Shown here piece by piece: positions 1 to 6,844 of a stretch of DNA of 9,690 bases; within the stretch, counting starts at the first letter, position 1; the number at the start of each line of letters is the position of its first letter. The stretch comes from Candidatus Methanoperedens sp. (lineage in GTDB: Archaea > Halobacteriota > Methanosarcinia > Methanosarcinales > Methanoperedenaceae). The DNA is taken from NCBI GenBank assembly GCA_023249275.1, contig JAHFCV010000085.1:1-9690 (forward strand), given 5' to 3'. The notes below the pieces were generated by a model, which was given only the letters and a program-made list of their open reading frames with translations, was not told the DNA's origin and ran no database searches. Made by a program: the position numbers and the translations under genes.

Positions 1-186
1 ATGACCAACGGGCTGTTCTCCGGTTCCGTGGCATGCCCAGCACGCTTTGTTTATTGGGTCTAAGGCTGTAGTGTTGGTGGCGTTCCGGTTCAGGTTCTGG
101 TGGATGCCCTGCCGCATGGCTGTAGAGTTTATTCTCTTGTCGCTTGGAGCGATACCTCCACCACCGTATTCATGGCAGTTTATGCA
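1..186 (-). repeat. Repeated heme-pair module, second copy (CINCH...CWACH)
   Basis: Residues 1208-1269 hold CINCH, an H(Q/A)NLN block, an INKACWACHGT block and a closing QPVGH. The same order appears at bases 715-909. The module runs to the window edge, so more heme units probably follow. Confidence 0.7.
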
Positions 187-3100
187 ATCTGGTCCGCCTG
201 AACTGCCATTACCCAGAGAACCATTATGGAAAGTGAAGCTGCTGGATATTATATAATTGCCGTGGCAGGTAGGGCAATCGCTGCTGGATGTATATGAATT
301 ATGATTTGTACCAGTGCCCGCAGTGCCATTCTTATTGCTTAGGTTTACACGGCTTCCATTCAATATGCCCCATTTTAACATATTGCTGCTGTTGCGGTGG
401 CAATACACGCAGTCTGTGGAGTTATTCGTAGCGCTCATGAGCATGCCGGCGGTCGCATTTGCGCCGTAGTGGGAAACCGATGCGTTCATGGGGCTTCCGA
501 CACCTGAAAGACCCATGCTTGAGTCATAACCATTGTTTACGCTGTTGTTATGGCAGTACGAACAGTAGGTGTTGTTGTATGAAGAAGTGTTAACATCCGT
601 GAGAGAAGTATAGCCTGAAGGAATATGGTCTGTGACGTTTACGGCATTGAACTGCAAGATTCCTGTAATGTGGCAGTCGTAGCACTTCCTTGGATTTTTG
701 TACTGTGTTGCATTGTGTTGACCCAATGGCTGGTCGCTTTCATTGGCAAATGTGCCGTTCTTCGTGCCGTGGCATCCCCAGCAGGGTTTGTTGGTCGCGT
801 TCGCAGGCGTAGAGCTTGCATTTTTATTCAGGTTGGCATGCATGCTCTGGTTCAATGCGGTAAAGTTTACATTGTTCTGGCTTCCTCCGACGTTATGGCA
901 GTTGGTGCAGTTGACATCTCCTGCCGAACCTACCGGCACATTATGCACGAATGCTGTTATGGTGGTACTTGAGGTGGGATGGCATTCGTCGCATTTCAAA
1001 TCTGCATATGTGGAAAAGCCGCTGTGGTTGAAATACCCGGATATGCTGGTGTTTGCGCCGAAGCTGGCGTTGCCAGTGATCTCAGGCGGCACCAGCAGGG
1101 GCTCTGCCGGGAAATTAAAGGTGCTGACCGTATCATTGTAAGTATTTGCCCCGCTTGAATAGCCCTGATAATGGCATGAAGCACACCAGTATGTGCTTGA
1201 TGATATGGTTGAATTGACGATATTGTTATCATCAAATAATGATGGTCTGCCCAGGGCGCTGGCGTTGTGAGTTGTATTGCCGTGGCAGTACCAGCACCAT
1301 GTAACATTGCTGCTGGTTATCCAGTATCCTGGCGTCTGGTTCCATTTCTTGCCCGCACTGGCATCATTGCTATGTTCAAGGGCTGGGAGCTGCGGCGGGT
1401 CCCTGCCTATGTAGTTGCCTGCCGCTGGCAGGCTCTTGAGGGAAGTGAAGAACGCAGTGCCGTTCTGGTGGCAGAGCGTGCAGTTACCTCTTGAAGCATT
1501 TCGGATGCCATTGTTGCTGCTATTTAAGGTAATATATGCGGCGCCGCCGGTTGCATTCTGGGAGAATACCTGTATCACATGCACATCGTCGCTGTGGCAG
1601 AGGGTGCAGTTAACGCCGCCTGATGTGGCATTGCTTTGATTATGCCTGTTGTAACTTGAGTGGCAGGCTGTACAGTGACTATCATCAGTAACGGTATTAT
1701 TTATCCAACGCAAGGCTTCGTTAGGCTTGGTTATGTTGTGCATGGGTCCGTGGCAGATGATGCATGGCACTGTGGAGTTAGGAGTATGGAAGGTTGCGTT
1801 TAAGTCAGTGCTGTTAATGGAATATTCGCTCAGGGCAGTAGCCACATTGGAGCTGTTCAGCGTGGATTTGTTTGATATAGAGGGATTAAGCTTAGGATGG
1901 CATCCGCCTGTGGCATTGTAGCAGGAGCCGATAATCTCACCATTTGACGTGCTGCCATGAGTTGTATAGTCTCCGTGGCAGGTTGCATTGGCACAACCGC
2001 CGACAACATTTTTGTGCACATCTGATAGATTATTTGTGCGGTTTACACCACTATCAGTATTGCCACCTGGCATACCATCAAAGGATTGATGGCATTGCGT
2101 GCAGTTTTGACCTATATGTGAGTTGTCCCATGAAGTGCTAGCGATATTATCTCTGCCCCTTAAATACGGTGAGTTGGCAGTCACTAAAGTAACTCTATCT
2201 GGATTTTGACCGCCGGAAGCGCCAGAGTGTGCAATGTTACACAATGTGCTGCTGGTTCCACATCCCCACCAGTTGTAAATGAAAGTTTTGTTTCCAGAAG
2301 CCAGAGTTCCGTTTGCAGCGTTCACACTCCATTTTCCATAAAAGCTAAAATTATTTAGGTCAAGGCTAACGTTGGCTATGCCTACCGAGTTCGTGGTAGC
2401 ATATTTCGTAGTATTTACGTTCCCATTGGGATTGTAAAAAGTGAATGTTATATTAGTATTATTGACTGGTTTACCAGTTCTATCTATATAAAGTGCGGTT
2501 GCATTAATTGTAGTACGACTTGTATTCCAGAAATTCCAATCTGCAAGATTATATCCCGGATTTACAAACCCAGTACCAACACTTCCCGTTTTAGGGTCAT
2601 CCAGTACCACAAACCTGTTCGTTGCAACCAGTATCTGCGCCTGCCCCCCCTCCCCTGCCGAGGCAGCGAATGGCGAGAGCGAAGTAGTGGTTGCTGTGAG
2701 AATGTTATTCGCCGCATCCACTGTTGTTGAAAGGGCTTCCCATGATGATGTTGTGCCGTTCCAGTGGTAAATAACCAGCGCGCTTTCGTCTGCGCCTCCG
2801 AGGTCTGCATTCGTATAGGATATCCTGACCTCTGCGTAATCATAACTTACGTTTATGGCGCTGATATCAACGTACTTGATTGTAGTTCCTGGAGGGGGCA
2901 AAGCTACAGGATTCTTCTTGCCATAATCCTCAAGGATAATTTCACCGCTCTTCGGCGTAATTACTTTCAGCCTGACAGCCACGTTTTTGGTTTTTAAAGC
3001 ATCAACCTCAAGTTCTCCCCTCACCGGTATATCCGCAGCCGATAGAGCGCTGGTTCTTTCTGCCTTTCTCACATTCTTAGCTTCATCATAGGTCTTAACA

Positions 3101-3807
3101 TCGCCTACAACAGGTTTATTCCGGGTATCATGAACCTCTATTTTTTCGGATATCTTTGTGCTCACAGCAAATATCGACAGCGAGTTCACAGTTGCGCTCA
3201 GTATATTGTTCTTTGCATCAATTCTTGTCGGGAGTTCGTTCCATGCCTGCGCAGTGCTGTTATAGTGGTAAATGGCAAGGCTGTTCTCATCAAGTCCGTT
3301 CAATTCCGCATCTGTGTACTGTATGGATATGTCTGCATCTGCAAAAGAAACGCCTGCTGCGCTTATTTCCACATACTTTACAAGAGTTCCCGGGGCGGTT
3401 ACGTTCACGCTCCCCGGTATGGTAACAGCGTAGTTTTCCAGTATCACATTACCCTTAGGCGAGTTCCCTGATATCCGAAGATTGACTGATACGCCCTTTG
3501 TATCCAGGGAATCATAATATATTCTGGCGTTGGGAACATTTGTCCAGCTTATAAAATTAACATTCGGTTTCAGCCCGCTTGAAATCTTATTTCCCTTATC
3601 ATCGACACCGTTTAATTCAATCCCCCCGGTTAGCGGGTTACCCGCGCTGTCTGTAAATGTTACATCACCGCTTGTCTTTTCAGGTTCGGTTTTCGTAGGT
3701 ATAGGAGGAAATAAAATAAGAGCCGCTGCTATTCCTGATAATACAACAAACACAAGTACTATAAGCCTTATATTGGAACGTCCTTCCTTATCCCTTAAAA
3801 TATCCAT
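1..3807 (-). CDS. Giant membrane-anchored multiheme c-type cytochrome (3' end beyond window)
   Basis: I read this frame codon by codon: no stop occurs from the ATG at 3807 to base 1, giving 1269 residues and no C-terminus. A stop lies just before the ATG, and an AAGG sits 7 nt upstream. Residues 15-33 form an uncleaved-looking membrane anchor. Residues 113-216 and 284-383 are two copies of a beta-sandwich domain; about 390-515 is a third Ig-like domain. From residue 569 there are 16 CXXCH motifs (first CTQCH 569-573, last CWACH 1256-1260), plus CX4CH at 605-611 and CX6CH at 629-637. About 20 other histidines in the heme region could be distal ligands, suggesting bis-His hemes. The heme region is packed with N-X-S/T sequons. 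Likely role: extracellular electron transfer from the cell membrane through the cell wall. Cytochrome identity is firm; partners and acceptor are inferred. Confidence 0.95.
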   Translation of the reverse strand, partial: MDILRDKEGRSNIRLIVLVFVVLSGIAAALILFPPIPTKTEPEKTSGDVTFTDSAGNPLTGGIELNGVDDKGNKISSGLKPNVNFISWTNVPNARIYYDSLDTKGVSVNLRISGNSPKGNVILENYAVTIPGSVNVTAPGTLVKYVEISAAGVSFADADISIQYTDAELNGLDENSLAIYHYNSTAQAWNELPTRIDAKNNILSATVNSLSIFAVSTKISEKIEVHDTRNKPVVGDVKTYDEAKNVRKAERTSALSAADIPVRGELEVDALKTKNVAVRLKVITPKSGEIILEDYGKKNPVALPPPGTTIKYVDISAINVSYDYAEVRISYTNADLGGADESALVIYHWNGTTSSWEALSTTVDAANNILTATTTSLSPFAASAGEGGQAQILVATNRFVVLDDPKTGSVGTGFVNPGYNLADWNFWNTSRTTINATALYIDRTGKPVNNTNITFTFYNPNGNVNTTKYATTNSVGIANVSLDLNNFSFYGKWSVNAANGTLASGNKTFIYNWWGCGTSSTLCNIAHSGASGGQNPDRVTLVTANSPYLRGRDNIASTSWDNSHIGQNCTQCHQSFDGMPGGNTDSGVNRTNNLSDVHKNVVGGCANATCHGDYTTHGSTSNGEIIGSCYNATGGCHPKLNPSISNKSTLNSSNVATALSEYSINSTDLNATFHTPNSTVPCIICHGPMHNITKPNEALRWINNTVTDDSHCTACHSSYNRHNQSNATSGGVNCTLCHSDDVHVIQVFSQNATGGAAYITLNSSNNGIRNASRGNCTLCHQNGTAFFTSLKSLPAAGNYIGRDPPQLPALEHSNDASAGKKWNQTPGYWITSSNVTWCWYCHGNTTHNASALGRPSLFDDNNIVNSTISSSTYWCASCHYQGYSSGANTYNDTVSTFNFPAEPLLVPPEITGNASFGANTSISGYFNHSGFSTYADLKCDECHPTSSTTITAFVHNVPVGSAGDVNCTNCHNVGGSQNNVNFTALNQSMHANLNKNASSTPANATNKPCWGCHGTKNGTFANESDQPLGQHNATQYKNPRKCYDCHITGILQFNAVNVTDHIPSGYTSLTDVNTSSYNNTYCSYCHNNSVNNGYDSSMGLSGVGSPMNASVSHYGANATAGMLMSATNNSTDCVYCHRNSSNMLKWGILNGSRVNLSNKNGTAGTGTNHNSYTSSSDCPTCHGNYIISSSFTFHNGSLGNGSSGGPDCINCHEYGGGGIAPSDKRINSTAMRQGIHQNLNRNATNTTALDPINKACWACHGTGEQPVGH
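715..909 (-). repeat. Repeated heme-pair module, first copy (CTNCH...CWGCH)
   Basis: Residues 967-1031 hold CTNCH, HANLNKNAS, TNKPCWGCHGT and a closing QPLGQH, matching bases 1-186. The equivalent heme cysteines are 241 and 247 residues apart, so the repeating unit is about 245 residues and six hemes: CTNCH, CWGCH, CYDCH, CSYCH, CVYCH, CPTCH. Confidence 0.7.
2659..2958 (-). repeat. Second copy of tandem beta-sandwich domain in the giant cytochrome
   Basis: Residues 284-383 repeat the pattern of residues 113-216 (bases 3160-3471): an ILE(N/D)Y strand, then PGT.(V/I)KYV(E/D)ISA, then Y(T/N).A(D/E)L.G.DE.(S/A)L.IYH, a Trp, D A.NNIL(S/T)AT and SLS.FA. It looks like an intragenic duplication. The closing S-L-S-x-F-A strand recalls PGF-pre-PGF-like domains of archaeal surface proteins, from memory of the family. 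Probably a stalk that lifts the heme region from the membrane. Confidence 0.75.
3160..3471 (-). repeat. First copy of tandem beta-sandwich domain in the giant cytochrome
   Basis: Residues 113-216, paired with the copy at bases 2659-2958. The two share the order of strands and the conserved YTDAEL/YTNADL, IYH and NNIL blocks but differ at many positions, so the duplication is old. No cysteine occurs in either copy, so no heme is bound here. Confidence 0.75.
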
Positions 3808-3893
3808 TTTTTAACCTTATTTTATTCCATATCTACCAAATTCACCTTAATTGTTATCTATGTTTTGTTTACAATAAATAGGTTTACATCATA

Positions 3894-3928
3894 ATGATAA
3901 CCATAAAGTTTAATTATCATATTTATAT
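3894..3928 (-). promoter_or_regulatory. Palindrome next to a TATA-like box upstream of the giant cytochrome gene
   Basis: A perfect inverted repeat ATGATAA / TTATCAT (3894-3900 and 3914-3920, 13 bp apart) lies directly downstream of a TATA-like ATATAAAT (minus strand, 3921-3928). A start about 25 bp on would fall near 3900, inside the palindrome, where a bound repressor could block initiation. A second weaker box, CTATTTATT (3873-3881), would give a leader of about 40 nt. Both are read from sequence only. Confidence 0.45.
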
Positions 3929-3945
3929 CTGTAAATATTGGAAGA

Positions 3946-3984
3946 CTTGATTTCATTTTTTGATACAGATGTCAAGAAATCAAG
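3946..3984 (-). terminator. Stem-loop downstream of the resB-ccsA operon, possible terminator
   Basis: CTTGATTTC (3946-3954) and GAAATCAAG (3976-3984) form a perfect 9-bp stem with a 21-nt loop. On the minus strand the stem can be extended by TTGA/TCAA across an A-rich bulge. It starts 20 bp after the ccsA stop. No U-run follows it on the minus strand, so it could equally be an mRNA 3'-end stabiliser or a regulatory site. Confidence 0.4.
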
Positions 3985-4004
3985 ATATGAATTGTCTGGA
4001 TGGC

Positions 4005-4856
4005 TTATGACGTTAAGTAACTAGTATGAAGTCCGCTATATACATATCCAACGCCGAACGCCGAAAATGCCAGTACGAAGATGCTGAAAATGATATACCA
4101 TGCAATCCTTTTTCCTGTCCATCCCGCATTCATCCTCAGATGCAGACAAATTGCGTATGTAAACCATGAAACCAGCGACCATGTCTCAATAGGGTCCCAG
4201 CCCCAGTACCTCCCCCATGTCTGGTTAGCCCATATCGCGCCTGCGCCTATCATAATTGTAAGGAATAATAGCCCTGAAGCCACAAAACGATACATAAGCT
4301 CATCCATGACTTTTAAAGAAGGCAATCTGTTATAAAACGAATCTGCATCCCCTGACTCCCCTGCGATACTCCCTGAACGGCGCTCCTTCAAAATATAAAG
4401 CGCCGCGATACCCACAGCAACCAGTACAGACCCGAAGGCAAGACTCGCAAAACCCACATGGGCTATCAACCAGTAACTGCGAAGAGAAGCAGGTATCATC
4501 TGGATATCCTTCGGATACGTAGAGCCCACGCCCATCATCAACAACGCCACAGGCATCACTATAAACCCGGCGCTCTTTATCTTTTCATATTTTTGCTGCG
4601 CCAGGAGGAATATAACTACAGAAAACCACGCATATTTTGATAAAACCTCAAACATGCTGATGTAAGGCCCATGCCCGGTTTCTATCCAGCGTAAAGCTAT
4701 GGAAACGCTGTGGAACAACAACCCTATAAGCGCGCTGTTGACTGCAATATTTATCCTTTCTTCTTTCTTGAAAACAAGGCAGTATATGTATATAACCGAA
4801 CTCAGCGCATAGAGGGTTGTCGCGGTCAGGTACATAATCCAATCAATCTGTCCCAT
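4005..4856 (-). CDS. ccsA: CcsA/ResC-family cytochrome c heme-ligation membrane protein
   Basis: 283 residues, mostly hydrophobic helices. The family's WWD heme-handling segment is clear at residues 209-231: six tryptophans (209, 214, 218, 220, 226, 231) with GWDPIETW at its core. The expected histidines are present: H133 before WWD, H239 in the following helix and H277 in the closing GLHTSY block. The GHGPYISMFE block near residue 61 is also typical. With ResB this forms the System II synthase, which moves heme across the membrane and joins it to reduced CXXCH cysteines of apocytochromes. The ATG overlaps the end of resB by 14 bp, so translation is probably coupled. CcmC/CcmF share WWD, but the length, the tail and the ResB partner favour CcsA. 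Confidence 0.93.
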   Translation of the reverse strand: MGQIDWIMYLTATTLYALSSVIYIYCLVFKKEERINIAVNSALIGLLFHSVSIALRWIETGHGPYISMFEVLSKYAWFSVVIFLLAQQKYEKIKSAGFIVMPVALLMMGVGSTYPKDIQMIPASLRSYWLIAHVGFASLAFGSVLVAVGIAALYILKERRSGSIAGESGDADSFYNRLPSLKVMDELMYRFVASGLLFLTIMIGAGAIWANQTWGRYWGWDPIETWSLVSWFTYAICLHLRMNAGWTGKRIAWYIIFSIFVLAFSAFGVGYVYSGLHTSYLTS

Positions 4857-6249
4857 TCGATAACCTCGCTTCGATTTTACTTATTATATCGTAATATTCT
4901 TCTTCATATAAAGACCTGAACTTATCCGCTCTGCCCCCGATATAAACTTCCGTTATCCCGCCTTCATTCGTAACCTCGACCCAGACCTTTTTGGGGATTA
5001 CAAAGAAAATTACCATCAGGCTCGCGGTTATCAATACGATTCCCGCATATACAAGGAGAGTGCCCTTATCCTTCACTACATAAAAATTACTCCAGTATTT
5101 TATACCATAAAAACCAAGATATTTATCATCATTTATCTTAGCGGTCTCATTGAGCCTGAGAGTCCCATCATATATTTCCTTCCCCTTGTCAAAAACCTTC
5201 AAAAACATGATTGGGGTCTGCTCAGCATCGGATTGCGTAATTTTTTGTGTTAAAGGAGAAGTCATGTATACCATCAATCCCCCTTCAAGCCCGGTATCTC
5301 CCATTTCAAATGATGCAACATACCTTCCACTGTTATCGAGGTCTGATGCCGTTATATACGAACCTGAAATAACAGCGCCATCCTGGTTAATCAAAATCAA
5401 TAACGGCGCCAGACCATATACATTTCCAAGAAAAGTGTACCCCTTATAAGTCATCAGATTATTCAAATAAACGATACCTGTTTTCACGTTCTTGCCATTC
5501 TCTGTTATGGCAAGCTTTCCTGCAGGTCCCAACGGCGTACCTGCTTCATCCTTATAATCTGGATAGAATTTCTCAAGAGAAATATCGAATTTCCGGTGTT
5601 GTTCATTGAAAAAAGGACCTTCGTTGATAAACATATAGTTCCCATGCTCCTCTCTCAGGGTCTGCCCTTCAATTAGTCGCATATCCCCTTCCATTCTTCC
5701 TGTGCTTCCGTAAACCGAAGCCGCTATGATAAAAAGTATGCAGACATGAAAAAGTGATGTACCCATTACACCGAGCCTGTTTTTTTGCGCAAAAATGCTG
5801 TTCTCTTCCTGCGATACTTTATATCCTCTGGATTTAAGCACATAACTGATCGCGGAAATAACGCTTTTATGCTCTTTTTCTGTTTTGATCACGTTACTAT
5901 TTTCAAGTCCACTGATAAATGCATTTTTTTGATATTGCTTATTACCAAGTCTTCGAAACGCGCTATTAAGCATATTTCTTGTACAGAAAAGCGTATTGAT
6001 GAAAAGGAGCAATGCCAGACTAAGAAATATAAACGATGAAAAAAGATGGGTAAAGCCAAGTTTCTCAAAGATAGCTGCCTGTGTGGGATGATTGGTTTTC
6101 CATGTATTATATACATCGGGTTTGAGCTGCGATTCCTGGGGTATGTGCGTCCCGATTATTGAAAATATGATAATAAGTAAAATAAGAACGATGGCAAGTG
6201 TCCTGGATTTAAAAAAAATAGATATTTTTTCTGTTATATTAAAATCCAT
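4843..6249 (-). CDS. resB: ResB/Ccs1-family cytochrome c biogenesis protein
   Basis: 468 residues. The N-terminus matches the ResB pattern: a membrane helix (18-34) running into IIGTHIPQ, then a second helix (69-88) ending near a Cys. A third helix (163-182) carries H168, the likely membrane heme ligand, followed by EGQT. A long extracytoplasmic beta-rich domain fills about 185-390. The last helix (397-418) follows VVKDKGTLLVYAG, a typical ResB block. The roughly 50-residue cytoplasmic tail is charged. It partners the overlapping downstream ccsA. AGGA lies about 11 nt before the ATG, a weak ribosome site. System II is best known from bacteria and plastids, so a complete pair in a probable archaeon is notable. 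Family assignment is confident; the exact split of heme steps is family knowledge. Confidence 0.93.
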   Translation of the reverse strand: MDFNITEKISIFFKSRTLAIVLILLIIIFSIIGTHIPQESQLKPDVYNTWKTNHPTQAAIFEKLGFTHLFSSFIFLSLALLLFINTLFCTRNMLNSAFRRLGNKQYQKNAFISGLENSNVIKTEKEHKSVISAISYVLKSRGYKVSQEENSIFAQKNRLGVMGTSLFHVCILFIIAASVYGSTGRMEGDMRLIEGQTLREEHGNYMFINEGPFFNEQHRKFDISLEKFYPDYKDEAGTPLGPAGKLAITENGKNVKTGIVYLNNLMTYKGYTFLGNVYGLAPLLILINQDGAVISGSYITASDLDNSGRYVASFEMGDTGLEGGLMVYMTSPLTQKITQSDAEQTPIMFLKVFDKGKEIYDGTLRLNETAKINDDKYLGFYGIKYWSNFYVVKDKGTLLVYAGIVLITASLMVIFFVIPKKVWVEVTNEGGITEVYIGGRADKFRSLYEEEYYDIISKIEARLSNGTD

Positions 6250-6313
6250 TATATTATCTTTCCTGAGCCATTGTGTTCTTATTTTGTTTCTTAAAATGGA
6301 TTTTCAAGTGTAT

Positions 6314-6321
6314 TATATAAA
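6314..6321 (-). promoter_or_regulatory. TATA-like box for the resB-ccsA operon
   Basis: TTTATATA on the minus strand. Initiation about 25 bp downstream would give a leader of roughly 40 nt before the resB ATG. It lies only 10 bp from the opposite-facing box at 6332-6340. Confidence 0.45.
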
Positions 6322-6323
6322 CC

Positions 6324-6343
6324 AAGTTAAGTATAAATAACTT
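6324..6343 (+). promoter_or_regulatory. TATA-like box inside an inverted repeat, thioredoxin-like gene promoter
   Basis: TATAAATAA (6332-6340) is centred about 35 bp before the ATG at 6371, predicting a leader of about 10 nt or less, in line with the absence of a Shine-Dalgarno site. The box is framed by a perfect inverted repeat, AAGTTA (6324-6329) and TAACTT (6338-6343). A regulator bound there would compete with TATA-binding protein. Confidence 0.5.
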
Positions 6344-6370
6344 TGCAGATGTTGTAAACATAAAACTAAA

Positions 6371-6844
6371 ATGACGCCAACAAATAAGCTCATAACTATT
6401 ATTATCCTTGGTTTAGCCTTATTTTTAGCTGCGAACTGGATAGAAGCTGTGATTTCAAAAAATGAAGGGGATTTTATTAAACTTGGCGGTCTGTCGTTTC
6501 ATACATCGATAGACCCTGGAATTAATGAGTCAAAGAACCTCAGTAAACCCATTTTCCTGTATTTCAGGTCTGAAACATGTTACTGGTGTATAAGATTTGA
6601 AGAAGAGGCATTATCGGATAAAAGGGTCATCGACGTCCTCAATAAAAATTTCGTACTTATCTCGATAGATACGTTTAAGCAGAAGAATGCTGCTCTCAAC
6701 CTGAACGTTCGAACTACGCCGTATATGATTCTCTTTAACAAAGATGGGCAGGAGATATCAAGAGTACCCGGATACCTTCCAACCGATGAGTTCCTGATTA
6801 AATTAAATGAGATTCTGGAAAAAACAAAGCCCAACTATCGCTAA
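6371..6844 (+). CDS. Membrane-anchored thioredoxin-like protein (CYWC active site)
   Basis: 157 residues. A membrane helix (about 7-27) without an obvious cleavage site leads to a thioredoxin-fold domain facing outside. The active site is C70-Y-W-C73 in a SETCYWC context, the cis-proline is P117 in TTP, and the fold's closing GxEISRVPGY strand-turn is present. It resembles SoxW/DsbD-gamma-type or thioredoxin_7 proteins. It is transcribed away from resB-ccsA across a shared 121-bp promoter region. The likely job, by analogy with CcsX/ResA, is reducing apocytochrome CXXCH cysteines so heme can be attached. No CcdA/DsbD-type electron donor is in the window. Its stop interleaves with that of the converging radical SAM gene (4-bp overlap). 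General oxidative protein repair is the main alternative. Confidence 0.88.
   Translation: MTPTNKLITIIILGLALFLAANWIEAVISKNEGDFIKLGGLSFHTSIDPGINESKNLSKPIFLYFRSETCYWCIRFEEEALSDKRVIDVLNKNFVLISIDTFKQKNAALNLNVRTTPYMILFNKDGQEISRVPGYLPTDEFLIKLNEILEKTKPNYR

Noticed and set aside
625..1141. Overlapping plus-strand open frames of 115 and 132 codons
   Set aside because: They lie opposite the heme-coding frame, whose Gly/Ala/Asn/Cys-rich codons leave few stops on the other strand. Their translations show no domain, and the minus frame has regular CXXCH motifs.
2641..2656. Runs of G (six and four) on the minus strand as a phase-variable tract
   Set aside because: The tract encodes a Gly-rich linker between two domains, the frame is intact, and six bases is short for slippage switching.
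3822..3849. Tiny upstream frame (ATG GAA TAA, minus strand) after an AAGGTGA ribosome-site-like sequence
   Set aside because: A two-codon frame in an AT-rich leader is easily due to chance, and the AAGG nearer the real ATG suffices. It would need ribosome profiling to take seriously.
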